NCBI RefSeq assembly: GCF_000283155.1
Contig: NW_004454163.1
Coordinates: 19,894,718 to 19,958,717 of the forward strand
From: Ceratotherium simum simum
Taxonomy: Eukaryota; Chordata; Mammalia; Perissodactyla; Rhinocerotidae
Direction: 5' to 3'
Length of the DNA stretch: 64,000 bases
Within the stretch, counting starts at the first letter, position 1. Each line of letters opens with the position of its first letter. The notes under the pieces are model-generated. The model searched no databases. It saw only the letters and a list, made by a program, of their open reading frames with translations, and had not been told where the DNA came from. The position numbers and the translations under genes are program-made. Shown one piece after another: positions 12,964 to 27,510 of this stretch.

Positions 12964-13679
12964 CTCTATATTCTTCCTTGAAGACCAATCATACGTCCTA
13001 GGGTGAAGTGCTGGTGCCACAAGAAACAGATCATCAAACTGTGCCAGAGTCCCACACTTGATAACTTCTTCTCATCCACTGTATCCCGGTTGTTTACAAT
13101 AGGCAAGATACTTCCACAAGAATCTAAGCTTCTCACAACAAGGTGTTCTCATCCTTGGAAATGGTACAAGAATATGGAGAAGGAAAAGATCATTATGAAA
13201 TAGGGCCCATCAGAAAAATTTTTCTTTGAACATCCCTTGTATCATATTATCTCCTTACCTAACAAGCTCTAAAATGTCTCTGTTGCTCTAGGCCAGCAAT
13301 TCCCAAAGATAGTTGCAAAGAACGTTAGTCCCTTGAGGTGATCATTGAAAACAGTTCTGTGTCTAAATATGATTTGCAAACCCAGCGTAATGCATCACCA
13401 TCTTGGAGACTCAGGATGCATGTCAACATAACCACTCTGAGATGCCCTGCTTTAAAGGAAGAAGTTTCACTTGATTAATCCAGGGTTTCCCAAACTCATT
13501 TGACCGTCTTTGTACCCTCTTGTTAATAGAACATACTTTTCTCCCAAAGTTCACCCCCTCTTCACAGGCCTCTACAGTCTGGCCCCACCCTAACTGTATA
13601 GTCCACGACCCCCGCTACAGACCACTCGCCACACAGGGTAAACTCTCCTGGGTGCTGGTCCCTGATGATGCCTCTTGTT

Positions 13680-14500
13680 TACAATACCTTTTTTGAGATA
13701 CATATTTCACAGAATTGTGAATTAAATACCCATTTAAAGTATAGAATACATAATTCACAGAATTGTGAATTAAATAGCCATTTAAAGTGTAGAATTCAAT
13801 GGTTTTTAGTACATTTGCAGAGTTGTGCATCACCACAATCAGTTTTAGAACATTTTCATCATCCACTCGCCCCACCCCGTCCCATCCACCCCCAAAACAA
13901 CCATACCCATTAACAATCACTAACCATTTCACCTCAAACCTCCAGCCCTAGGCAACCACTAATCTCCTTTCTGTCTCAATTTGTCTATTCTGGACATCTC
14001 GCATAAACGGAATCATACAACATGTGGTCTTTTGTGTCTGGCTTCTTTCACTTAGCATTATGTTTTCAAGGTTCATCCATGTTGTAGTATGTATCAATAC
14101 TTTCTTCCTTTTTACGGCCAAATGATATTCCATTGTATAGCTATATCGCATTTCGTTTATCCCTTCAGTTGACGGATATTTAGGTTGTTTTTACCTTTTG
14201 GATTATGAATAATGCTACTATAAATATTTGTGTATAATTTTTTGTGTGAATGTATGTTTTCATCTCTCTTGGGTATATATCTAAGACTGGAATGTACCTA
14301 AGAGTAGTCATGTGGTAACTATGTTTAACTCTTGAAAGAACTGCCAGACTATTTTCCAAAGTGGCTGCACCGTTTTACATTCCCACTAGTGGTGTCTGAG
14401 GATGCTAATTTCTCCACATCCTTGCCAACACTTATTATGTATTTCAAATTATAGACATCCTACTGGGTATGAACTGTATGTTATTGTAGTTTTGTGACCA
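13680..14500 (-). mobile_element. LINE-1 (L1M) 3' UTR fragment, inverted
   Basis: The plus strand reads the reverse complement of an old L1 3' end, including acattttcatcatccac, gtctattctggacatctc, cattgtatagctatatcgc and ctacaaagtggctgcacc-like blocks. It contains a 48 bp tandem duplication (13701-13796). Confidence 0.85.
13701..13796. repeat. 48 bp tandem duplication inside an L1 fragment
   Basis: Unit 1 (13701-13748) and unit 2 (13749-13796) share cacagaattgtgaattaaat and ccatttaaagt with four or so differences. It post-dates the L1 insertion. Confidence 0.92.
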
Positions 14501-14524
14501 CACCTTTTGATGCTCCACTTCTGA

Positions 14525-14780
14525 GGTTATGATCACTCTATTCCACCCACCTAGATGCCTTCTTCTCACTCTCTTTATCCTACCAATTCATCAAGATCCA
14601 GCTTAAATCCTGCAGTTTTCTTGGACCATTTGTGACAGTCACATCTCAAATGACCCCCTGCATGGCTTCTATTTATACTTCCTGCAGTTATAGGCTTTTT
14701 GACCTATTTAGTCTTCTCTCTCCAACCAGACTGGGAGCTCCTTAAGAAGTAGGGAAAGGTCTTACATGTCTTAGTGTTCA
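14525..14780 (+). mobile_element. L2 LINE fragment
   Basis: Typical L2 3' segment: aagatccagcttaaatcc, agactgggagctccttaag and a gttcattcagtaggg end. Divergent. Confidence 0.7.
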
Positions 14781-17111
14781 TTCAGTAGGGAGCCTATCAA
14801 ACAACTGATACTTCGATTTAAAGTAGGAGCTGAGGCTGTAGTTGAGGCAGGTAAAAATAAGGGAGAGGGCATTCTGGATCTTGGACTGGGAGAGAGGGGC
14901 AGAGGAAAAGAAGCAAGCAATGGAGGTCAGTCCCCTTTCTCACAGAACTACAGGTTCTTATGCAGAGCACAGAATTCCTGAATTTGATGTTTTACACTAC
15001 TTTAAGATTCTTTTTCTTCACTGTGATCTCCATTTACTCTCAAGTCTAGACTTGGTGAATTCAACAGGGATAGCGATAGTGAACCAATCCTCTTCTCTTA
15101 CTGTGCCTCCTCTTCCTTTCCTCCCGCACAACAGGACTCTGCGAGAACTCTCAGGATAGGAATGAAGGTCTATGTTTCTTCCTTCAAGCTTTGACCAAGT
15201 CCCCTCACCCACTCAAAGCATCAAGAATTGGAGAGTCCCCCCATGAGCAACATCAAGAAAGAAAATCCAGTCCTCAGTGAATTAAGGGAAAGAATTGCCG
15301 AGTCCAAGGCCCAACTGACTCATAGTCTCCAAATACTGGAAGTGATTAACTTTAGTTTCTAACCCCCTTCATTTTGCCCAGCTGTTACAGAGGCTCAGAT
15401 TGAAAGCAGACGGTGTGAGGCCATGGCCACTTGAACTACATAACAATTATTTCAACAACTACTGATGAGTCAGGGAAAGCACAACACACAGTCAGCAAGT
15501 ATTGTTAGATGAATGTGTTCTAGCATTCAAAGTTGACTGCGAAGGCCCATACTGGAAACACAGCAAAAACCTTCCCTGCATCTGACCAGTGGGTCTCTTC
15601 TTTCCCTGCACAACAAAGATTCTGCTGGGGTTTCTAATGTATCTCTCAGATCAATAACAGAAACCCTGAGCTGCTGACAACAGAACATTCAAAAATAGAT
15701 CTCTCCTGTGGCCACATGTGCTGGTCTTATACTTCTAATGCACGTTCATGAGCAAAAACTGCACAAGAATTTCAGCAAAATTAATTGGCTACACCCTGGG
15801 ACTGAGTGGGTAAAGTGAGTATAAACCTTAAAACCTTAAAGAAAACTCTTAAGGAAGCAATTCCTGGTCCAACTTGAACATCCACACTCCTTAATTCTCA
15901 AGTGCGTTACCCTAGGCAAGATCGTATTACCACCATCCTGGACACCCACATTCCCTTCCATTTGATGGATGTGAACAAAGACCCAAACAAGTGAAACAAT
16001 CCAAGTGCAGAAAAATCATGAACCCAGCTGCAGGCATGGAAGGGAAGAATGGAGGCATCTAGGCAAGAGGATCTATGGTGTGCATCAAGCTGAAGGCTAG
16101 AAGATTCTCAAAGCTATAGAGGAGACTGAACAAGTCTTTGATAAAGAACAGTAATTTCTGATACACCTAAGTACAACTGGCTAAGAGAGGACAATGGAAT
16201 GAAAAACAATCAAATATCAAGGTTATCCATGACAGGATAAGTCTTATAGAGCTGCCAGAACTTTTACCATGGTAGAAAATCACCAGAACCAAGCCACACT
16301 CACCTTCCATTTTAGAACCATCAAGAAATCATCCTCCAAAGGAAGGAAGGATAGTCATCTTCACACGAAGCAAATGAAGACTCAACTTCAGAGATTCTCC
16401 CAAGGCATGAAAGCCTCAGATCCACGACGCCATACACTTGACCTTCAATAGTAATACAGGGCTGTGTGCTGTAACACACTGAAACTCATTCTTCTCTCCA
16501 TATGATCTGACCTTGAACCACACTTTCACTTAGGAGGTCTGCATCAGTAAGTTACCAAGCTAAGTGATTCCTGGTCAAGCCCTGAAGCACATTAATATAG
16601 TATGTGGTCTTTCTTAAGGCATTAGAGAGGTCAAAGGTTGCAACTATTTTAGCTCCATAGAAATAAAATGGTTATCGATCATTCTATTTATTAAATTGCT
16701 CAGTTCTCCAATCACTGCTTATTTTGAATATGGTCATCGCACATCTATAAGAAAGCAGACTTTTTATAAACTGATCTCCACAACCAGTGATAAAACATTA
16801 TAAATCAGTAAGGAAGCCTACAAAACAGCCTTCCCTCGTGGAAACTTGCATTGGGCTGAAAATTATACTCTGAAACCCACTGAAGCACAGACCACCTTCA
16901 ACAGGATTCTCCTCTCACTCAAGTAGCCTAAGTAGCCTCCTCCCCAAAATGGACTTTCCTACATTTGCTGCTAGCTCCATAAGATGTTCTCTAGAGGTGG
17001 CAAGAAAGATTTTGCTCAAAGGATCCAGCATTTTAGTGTTAACACAAATATACATGTCCACCAAAACTTTGGTAAAACTATCTTTCCCTACATTATGCCT
17101 GAATAGTTCAA
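14781..17111. other. Unassigned intronic sequence
   Basis: Nothing recognised; frames up to 105 codons overlap on opposite strands and carry no known domain. 12977-13679 and 17557-18150 also lack clear features. Confidence 0.55.
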
Positions 17112-17556
17112 GACCATCACTGTGATGATGAATTTTGTGTGTAACCTGGCTAGGCCACAGTACCCAGACATGTGGTCAAACACTAGTCAAGATACTGCTG
17201 GTGAAGGTATTTTTTAGACGAGATTAATATTAAGTTGTTAGACTGTGAGTAAAGCAGATTACTCTTCATAATGTGGGTGGGCCTCAACTAATCAGTTGAA
17301 GGCTCTAAGAGGGAAAAAAATTGATCTCCCCCAAAGAAGAGAGAATTACAACAGCCGACTGCCTTCAGACTTGAAATGCAACACCAACTCTTCTGTGGGG
17401 CTCCAGTCTGCCAGTCTACCCTAGAGACTTGGACTTGCCAAGCCTCTACAACTGCATGAGGCAATTCCTTAAAATAACCTCCCTCCTCCCCAATACACAC
17501 ACACTCTCTCTCTCCCGCTATTGGTTCTGTTTCCCTGGAGAACACTGACAAATACA
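17112..17556 (+). mobile_element. Mammalian interspersed repeat, family not assigned
   Basis: gaattttgtgtgtaacctgg, ctaggccacagtacccagac, atgtgggtgggcctcaacta, atcagttgaaggctctaaga and tattggttctgtttccctgg form a pattern I recognise from many mammalian genomes. I cannot name the family. The 89-codon minus-strand frame is repeat-derived. Confidence 0.65.
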
Positions 17557-18149
17557 ATCACCCAGCCCATGTCCTGATCAAACAGACCTGTACCTATCTT
17601 TCAGAGCTAGAAAAAGAACAAAAGTGAGAAGATCTACTTAGGTGCCTAAACAGAACTCCAACTTCCAGGCTAAAAATCCAAAACCACCATGTATGACCGC
17701 TAATTTGAAATTTCTGTTTCTGCCCCAAATGCTTGGCATCACAAGAAGCTGTCAAGGAATCCTGGTTCCTTCAAAAGGGAGCCTTCAGTGAGATCTGTAA
17801 AATGAATGGTCATGCTATAAAATGGACTCATTACACTGGGAGGGGAGGAAAGAGGGCCAAAAGGAAGTCAAGGAGAGATGAAATGCTAGGCACTTATTTC
17901 ATTGCTTGAGAAACAAACTAAGTCTAAGGAGCCACTGCTCTCCAGGCTTAGGTTCAGGTTCACAAGAATAAGACGAAGAAATAAGGAAATGTGGCAAGAA
18001 AGGGAACCTGAGCTGGTTTTGTTTCCAAGATGTTTCCTCAATCCTAGAATCACCACTCCACCACTGAGCAAAAGCAGCGAAGGAAGGTAGACACTCCCCT
18101 TTCTGCCTCCTGGCGACCCAGGAGGACCTCTGGGCTGAGGTTATTCTTA

Positions 18150-18314
<165 letters not shown>

Positions 18315-18520
18315 TCAGATTCTGATAGCACGATGGCCACCTGGCATCAGTTTTTAAATCCCCTGTTCATACCATCAAAACTAAAAAGAATGAGAGAGTA
18401 ATAGAACGAGTCTTAACGAATCACTCAACCAAATCAAGACATATCTGTGTGTTTACCAGGCACTGTGCTAGGCCCTGGTGGAGAAAAGAATGACAGGCCA
18501 GGCCTCCAAATACCCCAGAG

Positions 18521-18590
18521 CATGGAAAAAGCACATACACACACACATGCAAAAACATGGAAAAAGCACATACACACACACATGCAAAAA
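18521..18590 (+). repeat. Perfect 35 bp tandem duplication
   Basis: Two identical units starting catggaaaaagcacatacac at 18521 and 18556, each with a short CA run. It lies 226 bp upstream of the exon 4 acceptor in transcription order. Confidence 0.96.
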
Positions 18591-18782
18591 CTGAATTCAC
18601 AAAATAGGTATGTGCAAAGTGTTGCAGGATCAGAAAGAAGGGGATGCATAACTCTACCATGGGTGTTAGAGAGGCTTAAAAACCTATCTTAATTAAAATC
18701 TAGGAAAGGGACGATTAATTTTTCATTGGTGTATGGGTTATCTTAATTAAAATACAAACAATTTGTGGACAAGGAGTATGAT

Positions 18783-18990
18783 TTACACATCTTAAGGTCA
18801 AATCTTGGCTCAGCCAATTATTAACTGTATGACTTTAGAAAATTACTTAACCTCTGAGTGCCTCAGTTTCCTGGATTGTAAAATGGGGATAATAATTGCA
18901 TTTACCTGTTTATCCTGAGGATAAAATGATTAATAGAGAGAGAGAACATTTAGACCAGCACGTTGCATAGTAAGCACTGAGTGTTGGCTA
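18783..18990 (+). mobile_element. MIR SINE in MYO5B intron 3
   Basis: Well preserved: gactttagaaaattacttaa, cctctgagtgcctcagtttc, tgtaaaatggggataataat. Confidence 0.85.
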
Positions 18991-19395
18991 TTTTTTATTA
19001 TCTCATATCACATTATATCATGTATTATCTTTCACTTCACTATTTGTTTTCATCTTGTCTCCCCAAGACGATACATTGCAATGATGGACTCAACAAATAC
19101 ATTGAATGAAGCATTAGAAAACCCTCTAACCTTTCAGATCTTTTATGAGGCCAAGGTAAACTGATATTTGAGAACGTGAAAGGAGAACAAAATACAAATT
19201 CAGTCTTCAAGACAAGATGGAAATTCATGCCTTTTTCTTTCACATAAGAGCATATTCTGGATCTCAAGAGAACCACTGATGGGGGTACAAAAAATATTAG
19301 CTTTTCCAGTCACTTGGGGAAGAGGAGGCAGGAAAGGAAAGGGTCATTGCCAAGATGGGAGATCTCCTACATTGTGTTCCCTCCTGGTGTTTGAA

Positions 19396-20530
19396 AAGTG
19401 ACGTGGTCAAGAGAATGAGAAGACAAACCACAGACTGGGAGAAGTATTTGCAAAGAACACATCTGATAAAGGACTACTAGCCAAAATATACAAAGAACTC
19501 TTAAAACTCAACAATGAGGAAATGAACCACCCAATTAAAAAATGGGCAAAAGACCTAAACGGACACCTCACCAAAGACGACAGACAGATGGCAAATGAAC
19601 ATCTGAAAAGATGCTCCACATCATCTATCATTAGGGAAATGCAAATTAACACACCAATGAGATACCACTACACACCTATCAGAAGGGCCAAAATCCAGAA
19701 CACTGCCAACACCAAATGCTGGCAAGGATATGGAGCAATGGAAACTCTCCTTCATTGCTGCTGGGAATGCAAAATGGTACAGCCACTTTGGCAATTTCTT
19801 ACAAAACTAAACATACTCTTACCATATGATCCAGCATTCACACTCCTTGGTATTTATCCAAAGCAGTTGAAAACATCCACACAAAAACCTGCACACAGGT
19901 GTTTATAGCAGCTTTAGTCACAACTGCCAAAACTTAGAAAAAACTAAGATGTCCTTCAGTAGGTGAATGGATAAATAAACTGATACGTCTAGAAAATGGA
20001 ATATTGGTGTTATAAAGAAATGATTTATCAAAATATGAATAGACACAGAGGAACCTTAAATGCATATTACTAAGTGGAAGAAGCCAATCTGAAAAGGCTA
20101 CGTACTGTGATTCCAACCATATGACACTCTACAAAAGGCAAAATTATGGAGACAGTATAAAAGAGCGGTGGTTGCCAGGGGCTAGTGGGGAGAGAGGGAT
20201 GAATAGGCAGAGCACAGATGACTTTCAGGGCTCTGAAACTACTGTTATGATATCATAATGGTGGATACATATCATTACACATTTGTCCAAACCCATAGAA
20301 TGTGCACCACCAAAAGTGAACCTTAATGTAAACTATGGACTTTGGGTGACACTGAGGAGTCATTATGGGCTCATCAATCATAACAAATGTACCATTCTTG
20401 AGCAGAATGTTGATAGTGGGGGAGGCTGTGCCCGTGCGGGGGATTGGGGTGTATGGGAAATCTCTCCACCCTCCACTCAATTTTGCTGTGAACCTAAAAT
20501 TGCTTTAAAAAGTAAAGTCAATTTAAGAGG
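19396..20530 (+). mobile_element. LINE-1 3' fragment with end of ORF2 and 3' UTR
   Basis: A 5'-truncated old L1. The frame at 19522-19908 reads the ORF2 C-terminal region ([44 protein letters not shown]), open for 128 codons by chance survival. It lacks the endonuclease and reverse transcriptase domains, so it is inactive. Past 19910 the frame is broken, and a 3' UTR follows with the ATGGTGGATACAT and AATGTGCACCACC blocks typical of L1M elements. Confidence 0.9.
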
Positions 20531-22215
<1,685 letters not shown>

Positions 22216-22986
22216 CTAAAGAAATACAAGTAACAGACACAAAAAGGCAGAGTTATGAGTCAGTTAGCCTGTATTCAATGTCCTGTCTTGTTGGCTAGGA
22301 TTACTATCCTAACATGATCATAAGTGACGAAGATAAATACCTTGTTCTAAGGAAAGGCAAATTGAATAAAATACCTGTGCTGCCATAAGAGACTAGCACA
22401 GGTGGAAAATTCGCTGATAAGATAATCTCAGTGTGTCAAGGTAAAAGACATGAGAAGTTCAGGAAGCACAACTAGATTTAATAAAGTGCCCTACTGCTTC
22501 TCAATGAGAAAAATACTTACTTAGACTAATTAAATACTTAGTCTTTAATTCCAGTAGCGATAGGGGTACTGCTCTTTTCCCCATCTAAGAAACCTTCCTT
22601 GACAGGCCCCATTCAATGCGGGTGTTTCTTTACTCTCCCACCAACCAACACACTCACTTTTTACTTGGATGATCTTGAAACTAATGAACTACCCTCCATA
22701 AGTGCTCTCAAGTTGCACATATATTTTTTCACAACCTAAATGCAAGCTACTCAAGGGCAATAATTTTACTTTGACCTAAAGTCCACTAAGAGCTTGAGAT
22801 ATATATGTGTAATTAGGGAGTATGATTATACATCTTAAGGTCAAATCTCAAACACAAGGTATTATCCTTATATCCTTAGCATAGCACTTGGACTATATAA
22901 GTACTCAAAAATGTTTATTGACAGGATACACGTATGACTGACATGTATGACATACACATATACGTGTAATTTATAAAAAGATGGTA

Positions 22987-23315
22987 CAGGACCAGCCCCG
23001 TGGCTTAGCAGTTAAGTGCGCACATTCCGCTACTGGTGGCCCAGGTTCGGATCCTGATCCCGGATGTGCACCAATGCACCGCTTCTCTGGCCACACTGAA
23101 GCGGCGGCCCACATACAGCAACTAGAAGGATGTGCAACTATGACATACAACTATCTACTGGGGCTTTGGGGAGAAAAAGGGAAAAAAAAAAAAAAAAGTA
23201 GGATTGGCAATAGATGTTAGCTCAGGGTTGGTCTTCCTCAGCAAAAAGAGGAGGATTGGCACGGATGTTAGCTCAGGGCTGATCTTCCTCACAAAAAAAT
23301 AAATAAATAAATAAA
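22987..23315 (+). mobile_element. ERE1 SINE, full length, with expanded internal A tract
   Basis: Head gaccagccccgtggcttagc, tRNA-like first third, then the diagnostic gatgtgcaactatgacatac block and two gatgttagctcaggg units. The target duplication ataaaaagatggta is perfect (22973-22986 and 23316-23329). The internal A-rich spot has grown to about 16 A (23182-23197), and the tail is (AAAT)n. Confidence 0.95.
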
Positions 23316-23669
23316 ATAAAAAGATGGTAGTGGTGTTTTTTAACATTTAAACAGGAAGAACTTGGCTGCAGCTTACCATATTTTATCTGACTGTTAAGTT
23401 TTTTATGATGTTCTTAAGAATTATCTGAGAGCTTGTAAAAACAGTTTTCCAAACACAATTTATGTTTCAGGAGCTCTGGGTGGAGCCCAGGAATCCGAAA
23501 TTTTAAAACCATTCCCAAGTAGTTCTGATATAGGCGGCCCATGGATCATAACTTAAGAATTATCATTCTACACAAGGCTTTCAGGAAATTTTATGGACAT
23601 AGCCTCAATTCACCGGGATAACAGTCAATTTTTAAGAGAATGTAAATATCAATGCCCTCACTTGTCCCA

Positions 23670-24850
23670 CTTTCAGAGGGACCTGTACTGCCAGATCTTA
23701 AGGTATATTATTAAAGCCAGCAATTAAAGTACTATGGTAATAGTGGTAAAATAGGTAGATAAATGAAATGTAATAGCAGTTCCAGAAATAAATGCAAGCA
23801 AATATGGAAAACTTGTTCATGATAATGTTAAAACTACAAATAAATGGTTAAAAGGAACTTTTCAAATAATAGTGGTAGATACACTAGCAACCATTTAGGA
23901 AAAATATTAGACCTGTGTTCTACTCTCACTCCCTCACACCAAAATAAATTTTGGATGGAACAAACATGAGAATTGAAACAAGAAAAAACAAAACCACTAA
24001 GAAAATATGGGCAAATATTTGTAAAAATTTTGGAAGGAAACACTTTTAAAGGACGATGCAAAAGCCAGAACAACGTAGGAAAGTGTTCATTAATTTGACT
24101 ATACTACAGAATCTTAAACCCATCATAAAACCACCATATGCAGAGTAAAATGGCAAAAGGAGACAGTGATTCTGCATTATATAACAGAAATAATAATCTT
24201 AATATCCAAAGAATTAAGAAATCAAAAAGAAAACCAACATCCCAATAGAAAATTGTGCACACAGTACAAGTCACAAAACAAGAACTACAAATGAACATAC
24301 GAAAAAATATTCAACTTGACCATAAACCAAAGAGATGCAAATAAAAGATTATTAGCACTAATATCATCCAGCAGATAAGCAAAGGTATAAAAACTGAGAA
24401 GATTCTAACTAGGAAGGGTGTGCACAAACAGGTCCACTGCTTGTGAGTTCAGATTGATTTAACCTTTCTAGAGGGCAGCTGGTAACACCCAGTCAGAATT
24501 CTTCACGAATATACTCTTCCTTAGTCTTAGGAGACAATCTTACAAATGAGCAAAGATATCGACTCACCGAAGCTATAAATATGAAAGTAAAACATGATGT
24601 AGACCCATATTTACGGTCAGGCAGCTACCCACAGCATTCTGCTGAATCTAAGAAAAGGCATGTTACAGAATGAAATCTATAACAGGAACCCATTTATTTA
24701 AAACTGTATATTCAAGTCTGTCTGGAATAACATCCCCACAAAATATCAATGGTTATCTATGTTAGTGAGATTTTCTTCTTTGTACGGTTTCCGGTTGTTG
24801 GTTTTTCTTTTTATATATTAATCAAGGCTCTTTTTCTTTCTGTGAAAAGC
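23670..24850 (+). mobile_element. Old LINE-1 or HAL1 fragment, degenerate
   Basis: AT-rich sequence with ORF2-like blocks (ccagaaataaatgcaagc, aaatgaacatacgaaaa, aagagatgcaaataaaag, ttagtgagattttcttctt). Many small changes, no usable reading frame. The subfamily is not decided. Confidence 0.7.
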
Positions 24851-25867
24851 TCTTTTTATATCAAACTTTCTCCACACAGGAGACCAGCAGACAACTGACT
24901 ATCATGAAGAAGATGCAGACAAAATTTCCAAAAGGTAGGAAACAAGGGAAATGCAGTGTTGACAGCTGATTTTTATTTCACTAAATTCTAACAGTTGATA
25001 GCCCCCCTTATCCCCAGCTGAGTTAGTGGTATAACCGAGACTCTAACCAGACCTCCCTCCGGAGCCTTTCTGAAGACCTCCCAATGGAGAAGTCCCTCCC
25101 TGCCAGGAGCATCTCCCACCTGGCTCTCCACCTCACCTCGGTAAGCAGCACAGCCAAAAGCCAATTGCAGAACCGCAGAGCTCCCCTAGCCAACCCCTCA
25201 TTTTTCAGATTAGAAAGCTGGGACCTGAGCCCAGTGTCTTTAAACCCTGAGGCAGAAGTGCTGGCATTCCATCTATTCTCAAATGAACCTCCCCTCAAAA
25301 TCCCCCAAGCACAAGGAGGGAAACACATATGCAATTTTGTGAAAACACGGTCCACAAATAAGCCAGTGGTACCGGTTACAGTAAAATTGATAAGGAATAA
25401 AAATGCCCAGAGCAGCAGAAAAGAGGTAAGGGCTGCAAGGTCAGCATTCAAAGCCACAGATTTCTTGGTGTGTGCACATCCCGAGGGAAGGAGAGAATGA
25501 CAGGCTTAAGAACAGATTTTTTTTCTTTAACAGGAATTTGATTCTAACACTGCTGCTAGTGTCAAACATTTACAGCTAACATGGTCTTATTTCAAATCTA
25601 AGTGTTTATGAGGTGATCAGGGACCATGAACTTTCTGGCTCAGAAGACTTCACTACATAATCAACGGCCTTTGGAGATGAAGAAGAGGCTGAATATTAAC
25701 AGCCATCACAAAATTAACACTCAGTCATCCACCTGGAATGGACCTTGGCCTCCCCCTTGAGACCAGGAACAGATGAAGGCCTCCAATTGGTGTCCACCTA
25801 GCATATAGGACTAGGCAACACTTGAGACTATAGAGGGAGGAACAGGGTAGGGGGTTGGTCTATACCT
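24851..25867. other. Unassigned intron 2 sequence
   Basis: Contains overlapping open frames on both strands (25023-25457 minus, 25084-25500 plus) with no recognised domain and no splice or codon-bias support. Confidence 0.5.
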
Positions 25868-26050
25868 GCGCTCTCCAATAGAGGAGCATACGTGGCTATT
25901 TGAATTCAAGTTAAATACAATTAAAACTTCACTTTCCCAGTCACACTAGCCAGATTTCACGGGCCCAATAATCACATGTGGCCAGTAATTACCACACTGG
26001 ACAATACAGATAGAGAACATTCTACTGTAGGACAATGTTCTACTGGAGAG
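25868..26050. mobile_element. Probable hAT-Charlie remnant
   Basis: gcgctctccaatagaggagc, aataatcacatgtggccagt and aattaccacactggacaata match the common repeat with CTGTCCAATAG ends. Confidence 0.6.
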
Positions 26051-26399
26051 CATTCGTCTAGATTGCTCTAAACTCTGTGGGTCTATGATTTTAATAATAC
26101 TTTGTAGGTGTTCAAAAAATATTAGCTGAATAGAACATCTGGTTTATTCATGACCTCTCCCTTGCCTCAATTTGTGTCCATGTACATGGAACTACAGCAA
26201 GAGAATACAATAAAAACCTCTTTGAATGACAACTCCCAACACAAAGATTTGGAGCTAGTAATAAGCATATATGGTAGATAAAGAAAGCCAACTTCTTTCT
26301 CCTACTTTATCTGCCCATAGAACCAGAAGATCTAGAGAAAAATAAGCTAGTAAAAATAGGGTTACCAGCTGGCAAGGGGTTGATGTTGACCCTCAGGAG

Positions 26400-26479
26400 C
26401 CACACATGTCATACTCTAGTGGAAATGGCACCCAACTAGGACTTAAACCCTGTATTCAAGTCCTGGCCATCAACTAAAG
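26400..26479 (+). mobile_element. MIR SINE, left part, split by a hAT element
   Basis: ctaggacttaaaccctgtat followed by tcaagtcctggccatc aligns with the MIR core; the rest resumes at 26625. Confidence 0.55.
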
Positions 26480-26624
26480 CAGTGGCTCTCAACTTCTCCT
26501 GTACCTTGGAATCCCATGGGGAGCTTTAAAAAAAAGAGTCTGCTGTCCCGCACCCAAATTCTGATTTCAGTAGTCTGGCTGCCACCTGGGCTTTCTAATG
26601 TGCAGCCAAAGTTGAGAACCACTG
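26480..26624. mobile_element. MER20-like hAT element nested in MIR
   Basis: Terminal inverted repeats cagtggctctcaactt and aagttgagaaccactg match at 15 of 16 positions. Size 145 bp, non-autonomous. The 8 bp target site is degraded. Confidence 0.82.
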
Positions 26625-26745
26625 AACTCAACTGCTATGGGGCCTTGAGCTCATCACCTCACTTCCATGGACCACAGTTGCCCTAACTGTAAGATGAGAG
26701 GACTGGTCCCAATAATCTTTAAGGGCCCTTCCAACTTTATTGGTC
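26625..26745 (+). mobile_element. MIR SINE, right part
   Basis: ccttgagctcatcacctcac, ctaactgtaagatgagagg and actggtcccaataatcttta match the MIR second half. Confidence 0.65.
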
Positions 26746-27242
26746 TAAAATATTTGGCTTAGGTCAGTGGATATAGGGATGTTCTCTTTTGTGAAATTAG
26801 GAAAGCTGTCCTGCAGAGAAAACAAAGTGAAGGAAACTCTATTCCCAGATAACAGGTGACCTCAAAGCTTAAACCACTTATACCCACTGTAGCAGTAAGT
26901 GTGTGGCTCTCGGTGCATTTAATACGGGTTAAAAGGCTGTTTTACATTATGTCCTAAATAAGTACAAAAAGTGCAAATATTTATTGCATCAGTGTTCTGC
27001 TGTGTCTTATTCTGTAATAGTTCTGTGTAAAGTCTTATCTCCATCTTCTCCAGTCCCCAAAAAGATCGTGCTTCTTAAAGAGAACCTTCTTATTCTTCCC
27101 GTCCTACAACTTAGCACAGACCTAAGCTCAGAGCAGGTACTTAAATACTTGAAAAATACAATACTCTGTGAATCATGTAAACTTTCTAGTTGGGAAGGAT
27201 CAGTTAGCTTATGAGGAAGTAACAAACTAACCCTGAAATCTC

Positions 27243-27510
27243 AGTGACTTAATACCACAAAGGTTTCTCTCTCACTCGTGATAGGTGCCCACGGCTGGCT
27301 GGTACGGAAGCTCAGCTCCACAGGTCACTCCAACATCAACACATTGCTCCCACAGCCACCATGCAGAGGAAGAGAAGAGCATGGCCAACTACCCCCAGCT
27401 CTTCCATGCTTCTGCCTGGAAGTGATACCATCAACTCTACCTAGAACTCTCCGGATGAAAGTAACCACAGGGTCCCACCTAACCGCACGGGGGCTGAGAA
27501 CCACGGTGGA
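27243..27510. mobile_element. Probable ancient interspersed repeat
   Basis: gtgacttaataccacaaagg, ctctcactcgtgataggtg and cctaaccgcacgggggctga resemble a dispersed mammalian repeat. Family unknown to me. Confidence 0.45.

Noticed and set aside
19522..19908. 128-codon frame with clear protein homology
   Set aside because: It is the C-terminal tail of L1 ORF2 without catalytic domains, so it is a repeat relic and not a gene.
25023..25500. Overlapping 144- and 138-codon frames on opposite strands
   Set aside because: No recognised domain, no homology to a repeat protein or gene I know, and mirror frames are common in GC-balanced low-stop DNA.
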